DNA from: Actinomortierella ambigua
Taxonomy: Eukaryota; Mortierellomycota; Mortierellomycetes; Mortierellales; Mortierellaceae
Length of the DNA stretch: 21,175 nucleotides
Direction: 5' to 3'
NCBI GenBank assembly: GCA_016098155.1
Contig: JAAAJB010000596.1
Coordinates: 1 to 21,175 of the forward strand
The notes under the pieces were generated by a model. It made no database searches. It saw only the letters and a program-made list of their open reading frames with translations, and had not been told where the DNA came from. The position numbers and the translations under genes are program-made. Below, piece after piece: positions 9,397 through 19,577 of the stretch. Within the stretch, counting starts at the first letter, position 1. Each line of letters opens with the position of its first letter.

Positions 9397-9445
9397 GGGC
9401 AGGGGAGGGGGGCGGAGCGGAGGCAAGGGGGTGGGAGGGGGGGGA
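9397..9445 (+). repeat. G-run cluster, candidate G-quadruplex
   Basis: The plus strand has runs of 4, 6, 5, 3 and 8 guanines separated by short loops within 49 bases, which satisfies the usual four-run rule for intramolecular quadruplexes. It lies about 570 bases after the phosphoesterase stop codon. Confidence 0.6.
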
Positions 9446-10961
9446 CGAATGTCCGACAAGCTCGTGCACAGCATCTCAATGTGGGAAAGGGGTAACTCGC
9501 ATTGAGAACCCTCAGATCTCACTCTCCTTTTTGTTTCTCTCCCTCCCTCACGCACACTCTTTTGGCTCACGCTTTGACCTCATCTATTTCGTGCGGACCC
9601 GAGGCCAGTCGTGGCGAAGAAGAAATAAGGAGTAAAGAAAAGAAGGGGATGGATGAGGAGGTCGAAGATCGTTGGACTTTCTCCCCCATCGCTCACTTTC
9701 GTGTTCGATGTCTAATTGAACAGGAGAGGGGGGGGAGGAGGCGGCGACAGTCAGCAGGGAAGCAGAATGCAACTCAAACATGTTACTTAGCGTGTTTTTG
9801 TCCCAAAAGTACAATCATCAAGGTCAAGGAATTGCTTTACTGAGCAATAGTTCAAATCGGCCAATTCCCTATCCCCGTTCAAGAGAGTTGTTTTCCTTGT
9901 TGTTGAACAGCAATATACGAAAATCGGCATGTGCGGCGATAAAGTGAACGTATCGGATCGCAATCGTTTTCTTGTCACTGTCGGTTATTTTTTTTCGCGT
10001 GTGTCCGTGTTTTCGTTGTGTCTGTGTCTGTGTCCGTGTTGTCGTTGTTGTTTTTGGGGTGTGTATGCGTGTAAAAATGTATATTTGGTCCGTTGTTGTT
10101 GATTGTGTGTGTATAGGCCCTCTGTCGACATTGGGTAAAGGGAGCGCGTTTGTTCCTTGTTTCGTCTGTTTGTGTGACCACAGGTTGAACACTTGGCGAG
10201 GGGAGCGTCGGCGGCAAATTTGTACATGTCAGCATGGAGAAAGGATGCAAGGGGCCGTAATGCTGACACTAGTACAATACACAGAGCCGAACAAAGAGAG
10301 AGGGAAGGAGGATGTGGGGGGTACGATGACTGTACTGGAAGGAATCTCATTCGTCCTTGGTGACATCCTCCCTCCTCTGTTCTAGCCGCATGCTCCCTTG
10401 GTTTGCAGAATGGGTATGTCATACCAAATCGGACAATTTAGAGCATCAAACGTGTGTTTAGGAGAGACAGGACGACAGAGAGAGGGGGGGGTGGGAAGGG
10501 CTATTGGAGAAAGAGGGTACACTACAAAGACAATATTGGTCCCTTTGTGCGACAAAGTTCATCTCCGCATGGGTGAAGGGAAAGGAGGGACATGTAGTCA
10601 TCTTTGCACCCTTGCATGGTAGCATGGTGCTACAAGATCTTGAAGTTTGAGGGATTTTGGGTTGCTGGATGTCTAGCTCCTCTCTCCTGCCCTAGCTGGC
10701 TACAGAGTCAACATCTACTGTTGCTCGCCCCCTTTCACCCACTCTCTCGTATTTTTTGCCCCTGTGCCCTATGCAGAACCTGAAGGAGGAGACTCTCCAT
10801 GCTGTTTGCCCCTTCTCCTTACTTCATTGTCTCTGTTCTCTCCCCCTCTCCTCCCCCTTGTTTTGTTCTTTTTCTCTGGGTACCAGCGCAACACCTCCTT
10901 GATCTTGCTGGATCCATTGTGCCTACATCCATCGGGCGAGCTGGTGCATCCATGCAGAGAG

Positions 10962-11050
10962 AAAGGGGGTGGGGGAGGGATGTGCACAGAAGGAATCAGT
11001 TTCGACTGGGAAAGAGCATGCAGGGTAGGGGGGTGGGATGGGATGGGGGA
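10962..11050 (+). repeat. Two further G-run clusters, candidate G-quadruplexes
   Basis: At 10962-10980 there are two five-G runs and a three-G run. At 11022-11050 there are five runs of three to six Gs separated by one or two bases (GGGTAGGGGGGTGGGATGGG and beyond). All are on the plus strand. Confidence 0.6.
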
Positions 11051-11734
11051 CAAAGTGGAGAAGGGTAACAGAACACGGCCAGGAGGTACCTTGCGGATAC
11101 AGGTGCGATGTCGATGGGCAGGAGACACGTTGATGCTCCCTGCCCAATGGTCCTCCCGCGTCTCTCCATTATTGTCATGTTATTATTTGCTTGTGCACCT
11201 ACAACAACTCAAATCCTATTTTAGTGACAACAATGGACGAGTTAAGGTTCTCAACGAAAAACGGGGAGAGATACACTCACACACATCAAGAGATTATTTT
11301 TCATTCTATTCCTTTGCGAGCTGGGTTATTGTTTGGCTGCTGGCTGGCTGGCTACCCAACCGTTGGGGGAGGGAGGAGGAGTGTGTGGATGAGAGAGAGA
11401 GGATCGGAGGTGCCCAAATGGCTATCAGGGGTGAGCAACGGACGAGCCATATTGATCCCCTCGCAATCGTGCAGCATTAGAATAGGACGAAAGAATAGAG
11501 AGGAGAATATAAAATAAAAAAAAATCCCCTCCAGAGAGCTGGGATAGAAAAATATCAAGATTTACATCGAGCATAAAGGAGCCGCTCGTTGCTTTCTTGT
11601 CTTGTCGAGAATAAGAGAAGCCGAAGAGTGGAGGGAGTGAGGTGAGTAAAGAGCAGCATGAAAAAAAAAACAGGAATGCCACTTTGTCATGGTCTTTCCG
11701 GAGATCACTCTTTGCATCTGATACACCCCGCACG

Positions 11735-11775
11735 AGAGAGATAGAGAGAGAATGAGAGTGAGAGAGAGCGAGGGG
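11735..11775. repeat. GA microsatellite
   Basis: An interrupted GAGA run with ATGA interruptions. A shorter similar tract is at about 9111-9137. On the minus strand it encodes a spurious Ser-Leu repeat frame. Confidence 0.8.
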
Positions 11776-12179
11776 GGGAATGTGCGCTGCCCACACCAAG
11801 ACAGGTAGTACCTTACTGCCAACAAAAAAAAAGGTACGCTTAGCGAGACCCTTTGTAAGACCGTGTGTGTGAGAGACAGCGTTGCCTGACCAACAGCAAC
11901 AGCAAGAGAGCAGACATACTCTCGAGAGCTCAGAGTTGATAGGGGTAGTCTGAGCTGGCTGGCTGGCTGGCATGCGAGGATCAAACAATGGCAAGGAAAA
12001 TTGCTCTCATCTTGTGCATCCTCTCGACCGTCGGTCTTTTTTTTTTTATGCTGCTGCTGCTGTCTGTCTACCCTGCGTTGAAAATAATAAACTAGCGCCA
12101 ACCAAAAGCTTCATTAACTGTGTTTGTGTGTTTGTGCAGCGCGCATACAAATCTTGAAGAAGAGAGCAACAAAGAACAC

Positions 12180-12700
12180 ATTCACTCCTCTCTCTCTCTC
12201 TTTCCCCCCCTCCCTCCCCTCAAACGTTCCGCTGTGCGGACCTCTTTTTGGATGTTGCATGCTATTGTTGTTTGCCGTTGTTGATTTTGTTTGTTGGTCG
12301 TAGCATCCTGTTTTTCGTCTTCTTCTTCCTCTTCTTCTTCTCCTTCTCCTCTTCCTCCTCCTCCTTTCATTGACACCTTGTTCTTTTTTGTACCTTTTCC
12401 CTTTCTTCTTCCTCTTTCTTTCTTTCTCTCTTTCTCTCTCTCTCTTTCTCTCTCTTCCTCCCATCTTGTCATCTTTGTCTGCTGCTTCCGCCAACCCCCT
12501 TTCCCCTACTGCATCTTCCTCCTCTTGCTGCCCCCATTCCACCCCTCTTCAACCTTCATCCTCGTCTGCCCTCTTCACCGTCGTCGTTCTTCTCCTCCTC
12601 CTCCTCTCAGACTCGACCCTTTTTGTTTCCTTTTCCCCCATTGGCACTCTCCTCACCTCTCCCCCTTCTTTCACCTTTCTATTATCGCTCTCTTCACAGT
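12180..12700 (+). promoter_or_regulatory. Long pyrimidine-rich tract before the membrane-protein gene
   Basis: About 500 bases on the plus strand are almost entirely C and T, including TTC and CT microsatellites at about 12317-12365 and 12410-12460. CT-rich leaders are common upstream of fungal transcription starts, so this is probably the core promoter and 5' leader of the gene at 12779. It creates false hydrophobic Ser-Leu-Phe frames. A possible splice acceptor, CTCTTCACAG, ends near 12700, so a leader intron cannot be excluded. Confidence 0.45.
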
Positions 12701-12778
12701 GGCATCTCCTGCGCGAAATCCGTCTCACCCCCAGAGACATCGTGGCCTGAACGAGTGCGCCTTTGATCTCTCACCTCA

Positions 12779-15724
12779 ATGTCCAGTCCGCAAAATGCGC
12801 CTTCGCCTCCCCTAGTTTCTGATACCCCTTCCACTACCTCAACTCCAACCCCTTCCAACAGCCCTTCTCCACTTCCCATCCCTATTATTGCAGGCGCAAG
12901 CGGCGGTCTAGTCCTCATTATGATTGCCCTCACATCCTGGTGCGTTTTCCGCAAACGCAGACGCCAACGCTCCTCCAAAAACTCTTCTTCACCTTCCATC
13001 AACGACATTGAAAAGCAGCAGCTTGATCTCGACACATCCCCCAGCCACGACCCACACTCCGACAAATCCAACATGCCCTCCACCAGCATAGACCGCTCTC
13101 GCGAGTCGACATCCTCAGCAGTCGTCACCGCTGCTGCTGTCAAAGTCCACAAGATGTATACCCTTCCCCCATCCAAAACTGCCCCCACTTCCACCCCCGC
13201 CCATGCACGCAAACCCAGTGTGCCTATTGTATATGCCTCACCCCGTCTCAGCACTTCTGTCCCCGTCTTGACACCGTCTTCCACCACCAACACCCCAGCA
13301 ACAACAACAACAACAACAACCACGGATACCACTAAACCTATTAATTCCCCCACGATCCCCCCACGGCGGCAGTCCAGGTCGGCCACCATCTCGTCCAACA
13401 GCAGTGTACACATTGCCTACGCCCAACTTTGCAACCTTAATGCACCCAACTCGGCACCACTTCTCACCCCAGTCGACATTGACTCTGTTCACATTGACAT
13501 TGACAGCCTCCTACCCACTGCCTTCAGCGACGAGATTATCCTGCATTCAGCCAACGCCAACAATAGCAGTGCCCACGCCTCGGGCACCAACAGTGGCCCT
13601 ATTGTCATCTCGTCCAAGGCAAAGCGGGAACTCTTGCAACAACGCCAGCAGATGAAGCGGTCTCCTTCGTTCAGCATGAGCAACGTCCCTTTTCCGTTGG
13701 CGCCACTCCCTCCCATCCCTGTTTCGTCCAACCCAACATCTCCCACACTGTCTCCGACCTCGACACCGTCCATATCACCGATACCGCCACCGCTATCTTC
13801 CTCGCACCGCAACAGTCCGGCTCTCGTGCCTCGATCATCTCTTCGACGTGAGAGCCGTGACAATCGAAAGTCATTCATGCTCCAGTTCTCTCCCCCTCCA
13901 CCTCCTCCCATGGTCGCCATCCCTGCACCTCCTCAGGACCGACTGCCCCTACCGCCTTCCTACTCTCTCTCAACAAAGCGAAATCCAGCCTTCACTCACC
14001 AACGTCGAGCGAGCAGTCGTGGCCAAGAATTGGACGAAATTATCCGCCAAGTGCGAGAGGAGGACAGTAAGGTTGAGGCTCTCCATGCAGCTGGACAGGT
14101 ATCTAGCAACCTTGGAACAGTCTGTTCCAGAAGTACCCGCACCAGCCTGCAGCAACAACAGAGCAGCAGTGTTAATATTAGCCATAGTGGTAGTGGTGGT
14201 AGCGGAGGGGACCACAGCCAACATCCGCTCTCTCCGCCATCAGGCAACAACGGTAGCAACAATACAAACAACAACAGCAACAGTATCAATAATAATAACA
14301 GTATGCGCGCGCGAATGGGTTCGAGCCACCATTATATGCCAAGTGAACACCAACCCCCAACGGCCTCGCCACCGTTGCCAGATTCCCATGCGCTTGCCGC
14401 GGCTGTCGAAGCTGCCGCAGCGGCGGCTGCAGAGGCCTCGACGCTCGCGAACCGGATCTCGACAGCGTCCCATCGGCTGTCCAAGTACAATAATGCGTCG
14501 AGCCCGAATCTAAAGCTGCAGGCGGCTGCAGGCGTTTCCGTTCGTGAACAGGCTCGTCCTAGGAGCAGGAGCTTTAGCTCCACCCTCGTGCCAGCATCGT
14601 TGCCGGGCTCGCCATCTTCGCTGTCCTCCCCGACGCAGAGTGGTAGTGGTAGTGCGCCACGCTCGTCCTCCTCGTCGCCTTCTGGGCTAGCGGCTTCGCT
14701 GCCTCAACATCTGCAGGCACCGCGTCCGCTCCTGCAGCAGCCTCAGTACTCGTTCTTGCCTTCATCGTCGTCAATGGCTACTGCCACAACTGGTGTAGCA
14801 GCAGCAGCAGCAGCGACAACAACAACAACAGCAGCATCGGCGTCTGCTTCGAGCCCGCCGCCGTCGTTGTCATCGTCGTCTCTGTCGTGCGTGGTCGGTC
14901 TTGGCATTTCCAGCCAGCCACTGCCATCGGTCGAGCCACAATGGCCGTTTTCATCGACGCCGCCGTCGTCGCCGCCAGCACTACGAAGACAGTCGTCGTT
15001 CACGCAGCTGAATGGCGCGCAGTTGCCGTCGGCACACATCCCAGCGCAGTGGCGCGGCCGGTTTGCACCGGACGTGGAGAAGTATGGAGGGTCGACACCA
15101 CGCGCGTCCAAGACAGGAGGAGGACGGTCGACGACGACAAATAGTTCGCGGACGTCCTCCAGGACGGATTCACCACCGCCGGGCTTGATGTCGCCGACGT
15201 TGTCGTGGACGGGCGACGAGCTACCTTCGCAGACAAAGGAGCGCCTGCTCCGCCATGCGGCCTCGTCGTCGCTGCAGACACTGCCAGAGGGCCATCCGTT
15301 GGAGGAACGAACTGGAAGCTCTCAGTCGCAGCGGTCACGGTCACACTCGCGATCGTCGTCGGTGTCGAGCATCTCGGACTCGGAAGCTTCCATGTCGACG
15401 CCATCCAGGACGCCGGCGCAAATGTATCATTCCCATCATCAGCAGCAACAGCAGCAGCAGCAGCAGAACGGCCAATACCAACACCACCACCACCATCACC
15501 ACCTTCATCACCAGAACGATGAAAGTGATGTGGAGGAAGGGGACGACGAGGAGCTTCGGAGGATTATCGAAGATGCGATCAAGATCGCGTCGGCCAGAGC
15601 GGCTGCAGCCCGTGTTGCTCGCGAGTCGATGAATGGCAGCTCACCCCACGACATGCGCTTTCAACCTCCTCCCCATCGCCATGCCTACCAGCTGAGCGAC
15701 TCGTCAGAACCGACAGTAAACTAA
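12779..15724 (+). CDS. Single-pass membrane protein with long disordered cytoplasmic tail
   Basis: A single exon encodes 981 residues. An in-frame TGA lies five codons before the ATG, which fixes the start unless an upstream exon exists. Residues 1-33 are Ser/Thr/Pro-rich, 34-57 form one membrane helix with small-residue packing (AGASGGLVLIMIA) and FRKRRRQR follows, so the N-terminus should be outside and the tail inside. The tail is Ser, Pro, Thr, Asn, Gln and Ala-rich, with poly-Gln and poly-His near residues 890-912. Two stretches look helical: RGQELDEIIRQVREEDSKVE (about 413-432) and an acidic then Ala-rich segment starting EELRRIIEDAIKIASAR (about 924-940). Membrane proteins with a short ectodomain and a large signalling tail include fungal wall-stress sensors, but this one has no signal peptide or WSC domain, so function is unknown. 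Many repeats are coded by pure triplet runs. Confidence 0.8.
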   Translation: MSSPQNAPSPPLVSDTPSTTSTPTPSNSPSPLPIPIIAGASGGLVLIMIALTSWCVFRKRRRQRSSKNSSSPSINDIEKQQLDLDTSPSHDPHSDKSNMPSTSIDRSRESTSSAVVTAAAVKVHKMYTLPPSKTAPTSTPAHARKPSVPIVYASPRLSTSVPVLTPSSTTNTPATTTTTTTTDTTKPINSPTIPPRRQSRSATISSNSSVHIAYAQLCNLNAPNSAPLLTPVDIDSVHIDIDSLLPTAFSDEIILHSANANNSSAHASGTNSGPIVISSKAKRELLQQRQQMKRSPSFSMSNVPFPLAPLPPIPVSSNPTSPTLSPTSTPSISPIPPPLSSSHRNSPALVPRSSLRRESRDNRKSFMLQFSPPPPPPMVAIPAPPQDRLPLPPSYSLSTKRNPAFTHQRRASSRGQELDEIIRQVREEDSKVEALHAAGQVSSNLGTVCSRSTRTSLQQQQSSSVNISHSGSGGSGGDHSQHPLSPPSGNNGSNNTNNNSNSINNNNSMRARMGSSHHYMPSEHQPPTASPPLPDSHALAAAVEAAAAAAAEASTLANRISTASHRLSKYNNASSPNLKLQAAAGVSVREQARPRSRSFSSTLVPASLPGSPSSLSSPTQSGSGSAPRSSSSSPSGLAASLPQHLQAPRPLLQQPQYSFLPSSSSMATATTGVAAAAAATTTTTAASASASSPPPSLSSSSLSCVVGLGISSQPLPSVEPQWPFSSTPPSSPPALRRQSSFTQLNGAQLPSAHIPAQWRGRFAPDVEKYGGSTPRASKTGGGRSTTTNSSRTSSRTDSPPPGLMSPTLSWTGDELPSQTKERLLRHAASSSLQTLPEGHPLEERTGSSQSQRSRSHSRSSSVSSISDSEASMSTPSRTPAQMYHSHHQQQQQQQQQNGQYQHHHHHHHLHHQNDESDVEEGDDEELRRIIEDAIKIASARAAAARVARESMNGSSPHDMRFQPPPHRHAYQLSDSSEPTVN

Positions 15725-15735
15725 ATAATTCATAA

Positions 15736-15746
15736 AATAAAATAAA
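15736..15746 (+). terminator. Tandem AATAAA polyadenylation signals
   Basis: Two overlapping AATAAA hexamers lie 12-22 bases after the membrane-protein stop codon at 15722-15724. They are the canonical cleavage/polyadenylation signal and fit a short 3' UTR. Confidence 0.6.
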
Positions 15747-15944
15747 ACAATCATACCCCTTCTATTATGTGATCAGTGAATAACTCATCGTGTGAGAATG
15801 ATGCAAACATGATGATGGTGATGATCTCTCTCAGCTTGCTTGGTTGCACCCTGCAAAGCTTCTTTGTTTTCTTTCATCTTCTCCGCTTGTGTCACTCTTT
15901 TCTGCTTCCATCTATCCTCCCAAACCAAAACCACCCCCCTTCCA

Positions 15945-18900
15945 ATGTTCTATAACAAAGACATTCTTGCTCGCAAGGACTCTAGTCTAGGGCTTGTGTG
16001 GTACGATAAGCGCACGGTCCTCCCTCCCCTACATAACACCCTAACGCTCATGAAGGGTCCCCTAAAAAATGGGCCGAGACCAATCACTACCCTTCTTTGG
16101 TGTGCTTCTAACCCCTCCCCCCCCCTTTTTTTGGACAGGTATGCTGCGACAATGGGACCACGGTCCAGTCTAGGGAGACTGTCGAAGCGCGAGCTAGCGC
16201 AGGTCGACATTGTCAAGACGTGGTAAAAAGCACTCTTTTTTGTCTTTTTTTCGGTGCAGTGTTGCACAACTTTTCTAAAGACACCAGCGACCAACTGTAT
16301 GCATGTATGTATCTGCGTTGTTTCAAATCAACCTTTTTTTTTAGTCGAGACATTTCTCAGCCCCAAGAGGCTCTTGCACTTCGGCTGTCCTCCAACTTGA
16401 TGTACGGTGTCACGCGCGTATATGGTCATCAAGTCAACATTGTCTATGGTAAAAAAAAAAGAGGGAGAGAAATCGTGTATTTTTTTATTTTATTTTCCAG
16501 GGGAACGCTATTAGACACAAGCCCGAATTCACGGAACTCTGTTTCTCTCTCTCTCTGTTATCTAGTGGATGCTAATCATACATGGGCGCAAATCAAGCGT
16601 GGCACGGCGATCCTCGAGATAGAACAGTTAGACATGCCTCAGCCAGGTGCAAAGTACTGTTGTGAGAAAATGTGGAGGAAGGGGGGGGGGAAAGGAAAAA
16701 CAACAAACAAGCAGTGTCTCACTTCCAATGCCTTAGTCTTTTTTGTTTCCCTCCTTATCTGAAAAGGGTCCGAACGCTTTGAACCAACCTTTTTTCTTGC
16801 CTCTCTCTTTATCATTTCGATCAAAATGCGTGATGAGTTTAGATTCGAGGCAATCACCTTTGACGATGCATCAAACATTGAGGAGCAGGCTCTTCAGATG
16901 GCCAAACCGACCAAATTCTCACACGATCTTGAACTCGAGCAGGCGGTAATTGATTTGTTTCTTATCCCATTGTCACGCAAAGACTCTTTCCGTTGGAGAG
17001 AGAAGGAGGGAATGGAGACAAGTTACACCATGCGTGCTGTTCCAAGGAGAAGGGAGGAGGAGGAAAGGAGGTCAGGTGGTTGACAATGCTCCCCCCCCAC
17101 CTCCCCTCATGCAGACTCATTTCCGATGCACAGCGCTAAAACAGGTCTCAAAATCAGGCACAGTGAGAGATCCTCGTCGTTTTCTTATCTCCGTTTCTTT
17201 CTTCATCTTTTTTTGTACTCATCTAGAGAAAATCAGCGAGCCATCTTCTCGCTGTCGAGTTTGGTTGGGCATCGGCAGTTGGAGGAAGGATGTCACAGAC
17301 CAGCCTAGGCTCATCAACGACCTCGACCATCACCTCATTTTTTGGCTTGCTGGAGGATGACGGTGGAGGTAGCCACCATCTAGTCGATCCGTTCTTATCG
17401 CCATCCAACGAGCATCGTCGACGGATCACACTGAACGACGAACATATGCACGATGACGACGACTTGATGAGACGCAACCGTGATCGTGCCTTTGGTCTTT
17501 CCTTGGGCGACGAGGAACTTTTAGGTGGAGCGGGGGATGGCGGGTAAAAAAAGAATAGTAGCGCGCTCTTTCTACATAGTATTGGCTCTATCGCTTCTCC
17601 CCTCAAAACTAATTTTTACTCAATTTCTCTGGGCCTTGCTAGGTTGTACTTTGATGCCGAAGGCAACTTGTTGGCCATCGATGACCCTGCACTACCGCAC
17701 GCTCCTGGAATCTCCGCCAGGGCGGCAGGCAAGAGGCGCAAGCTGGACGAAGACGGCGACAGCAACAACAATATTGGAGGGGTTGTCGATGGAGCATCAT
17801 ATCTGGAGACCGATCAAGCCCTGTACGACGACAACCTCTTTGATCTCGATCTGGGTGGTGTGTGTGACGACCAACAGCCTTTCACTCCCGCCGCCGCAAC
17901 AGCTGGAAGGCTCTTGGTGGGCGATGATGGTATTGTGCCGACCTTGAATGTCCAGTCACCTCCCACGGGCAATTCGCCCAAGAGGCTCAAGTCGGGCATC
18001 CAATCGTGGCGCAGAATGATGGATGACCCAACTATGCTGACGCGCGAGGAGATCCAGCAGGCGCGGGCAGATTTTTTGCAAGAGCAAAAAAGAACAAGCT
18101 CGCGATCATGGAGGCAGCAGCAGCTGGATCGGATGCGGGAGCAGCTGGATGGGTTCCTGAATCGGCCTATGAGTTTGCACGGTAACAAAGCAAAAGAAAA
18201 AAAGCACAAAGAGGAAGCGTCAGTGGAAATGGATTTACTATTTTTTTTTGGGAGAAAATATCCCTTAACTTTTGCTTGCTCTTCCTCCAATCACCACACC
18301 CCCATTCACCCTTCTCTAAAGATTACGGTTCGGATCTGGTCGAGTTTTGGACCAAAGTGGCCACCAAGACGCCACTACCACTGCCACCGCCGTCGTCATC
18401 TCTCCTGGTGCATGGGCTCTCTGCCGAAGCCGGTCCCTCCAACTGGCATAAGGACATGCCACCACCGACCACAACGATGTTGGGCGACGGCGACGACATG
18501 ATGCCGCCGCCCCTCCTCCTCCCTGGACACGACTTTGATGACTCGACCGACGACGAGCCCGAACTTGTGCGTCGCAGGCGTCACCACTTACACGCAGCCG
18601 ACTCGGCAGCCTCCTCTTCTGCCGCCTCTGCCTCCGCAGTGTCGTCGTCGCCCCTCGACGGCAGCGGCGTTGGTGCCAGCCTGATCATGCCATGGGATCT
18701 GCAACAACAACAACAACACGGTCTTGCTAGCGGAAGCCACAGCGGCAGCAGCAACAGCGGTGGTGGTGGTAGTGACCGTGGTAAAGAGCGAGTGATGTCA
18801 GACTTTGAGCGCGCCTTTGATGAAGCCGGTCCTGTTGGTGGCGGTAGTAGTGGTTCACATCGTCATCGGCGGTGGCCACGGAGTGGCACAAGCACCCCGA

Positions 18901-19577
18901 CGGGCCGTCAGAGCAGGACATCGTCCCCACAGCGACGGACTGCCGCTGCCGCTGCCACCGCCAGTACACCTGCTGGGGCAATGAAGGGTGGCATGGATTG
19001 GGCCTTGTTGTTTGGAGACGATGGCGGCTCTGGCGTCGGCGCGACCACACCCCCACCTTTTGAAGGCTTATGGACCGATGAGGGGGCCTCTTCGTCGGAT
19101 GGAACAGAGGCAACCCTGTCTGGCATGGCGACAGGTGTTGGTGCTCGAGGACATGATCATGGGGTGGGAGGGAGTGGAGCAACAGGAGTAGTGGCAGCAG
19201 CAGCAGCAGGAGAATCGACGCTGGTGGATCCACAGGGTTACATAGTGATGGTGGAACGCGAGACGGCGAGTTTCTTGCGGTACATCCAGTCGATCCTGCG
19301 GGACGCCAAGGCATCGTCTTTCCATTTTTCGGACGTGGTCGCGACTCACCAAAAGCGGGCCGTTGCTGCCGCAGCGTTTTACCATATCCTTGGTAAAAAA
19401 AAAAAAAAAACACATTTCAAAAAAAAAAAAAAAAAAACGAAAACTCGAGAGGATGGGTTCTAATTTGTTCTTTTACTTTGATGGGATTCGTATTTTCGGC
19501 TAGCCTTGTCCACCAAGGGCTTTATGAAGCCCTCTCAAGAAGGGCCGTATCAAGATATTCACGTAGCACTGGTCTAG
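15945..19577 (+). CDS. REC8: Meiotic cohesin kleisin subunit Rec8
   Basis: Nine exons join in frame: 15945-16000, 16139-16222, 16345-16448, 16566-16653, 16843-16945, 17227-17543, 17643-18181, 18322-19392 and 19504-19577, giving 811 residues. The N-terminal kleisin domain begins MFYNKDILARKDSSLGLVWY, continues with AATMG and VDIVKTC, and includes ALALRLSSNLMYGVTRVYGH. The order and the LSSNLM/GVTRV wording are closer to fission-yeast Rec8 than to Rad21. The C-terminal winged helix (last 80 residues) includes FYHILALSTKGFMKPSQEGP and closes the Smc1 interface. The middle is disordered, Ser/Gly/Gln-rich, with ITLNDE and FDAEGNLLAIDD motifs. Rec8 joins Smc1 and Smc3 in the ring that holds sister chromatids in meiosis and is cut by separase. 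Intron 4 is the least certain: a donor at 16647 with an acceptor at 16766 is also in phase but adds a hydrophobic, intron-like stretch. Confidence 0.9.
17115..17162 (+). other. Possible 48-nt cassette exon inside Rec8 intron 5
   Basis: Within the 281 nt intron 16946-17226, a strong acceptor (pyrimidine tract then ATGCAG at 17114) and a consensus donor (GTGAGA at 17163) bracket 48 bases with no stop in the required phase. Including it would add 16 residues (THFRCTALKQVSKSGT) without shifting the frame. I see no family conservation that demands it. Confidence 0.3.
19393..19438 (+). repeat. Two poly-A runs at the start of Rec8 intron 8
   Basis: Immediately after the donor GT there are two A-runs of about 16 and 18 bases separated by a short CACATTTC spacer. 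If the intron were retained, the frame would continue as a Lys-rich tail ending in a stop near 19463. The runs are prone to length errors in sequencing. Confidence 0.8.

Larger units (their letters stand above)
8832..12778. other. 3.9 kb stretch without a supported gene; simple repeats and G-runs
   Basis: This is unusually long for a window with gaps of 0.1-1.3 kb elsewhere. Frames on both strands are short, overlap and reflect simple sequence. It contains GA microsatellites (about 9111-9137, 11735-11775), G-run clusters (9397-9445, 10486-10500, 10962-10980, 11022-11050), a TG-rich tract (about 9998-10110), GGCT repeats (about 11335-11352 and 11954-11970) and a pyrimidine tract of roughly 500 bases (about 12180-12700) leading into the next gene. 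I see no tRNA, snRNA, transposase or reverse-transcriptase frame. It could be a long promoter/5' leader, a noncoding RNA, or a gene whose short exons I could not assemble. Confidence 0.5.

Noticed and set aside
10764..11480. 238-codon plus-strand open frame in the gene-free block
   Set aside because: Its composition follows the local CT-rich and G-rich tracts, the first half is Leu/Ser/Phe from pyrimidine runs, and there is no domain or consistent coding signal.
11425..12101. Minus-strand frames of 179-189 codons
   Set aside because: They are generated by GA/CT microsatellites, overlap each other in different phases and include Ser-Leu repeats without family features.
12114..12542. Arg/Glu/Lys repeat frames on the minus strand, resembling a charged coiled coil
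   Set aside because: They are direct translations of the pyrimidine tract opposite; no start context or conserved part was seen.
12694..13413. 239-codon minus-strand frame
   Set aside because: It is a Val/Gly-rich shadow of the Ser/Thr/Pro-rich membrane-protein exon.
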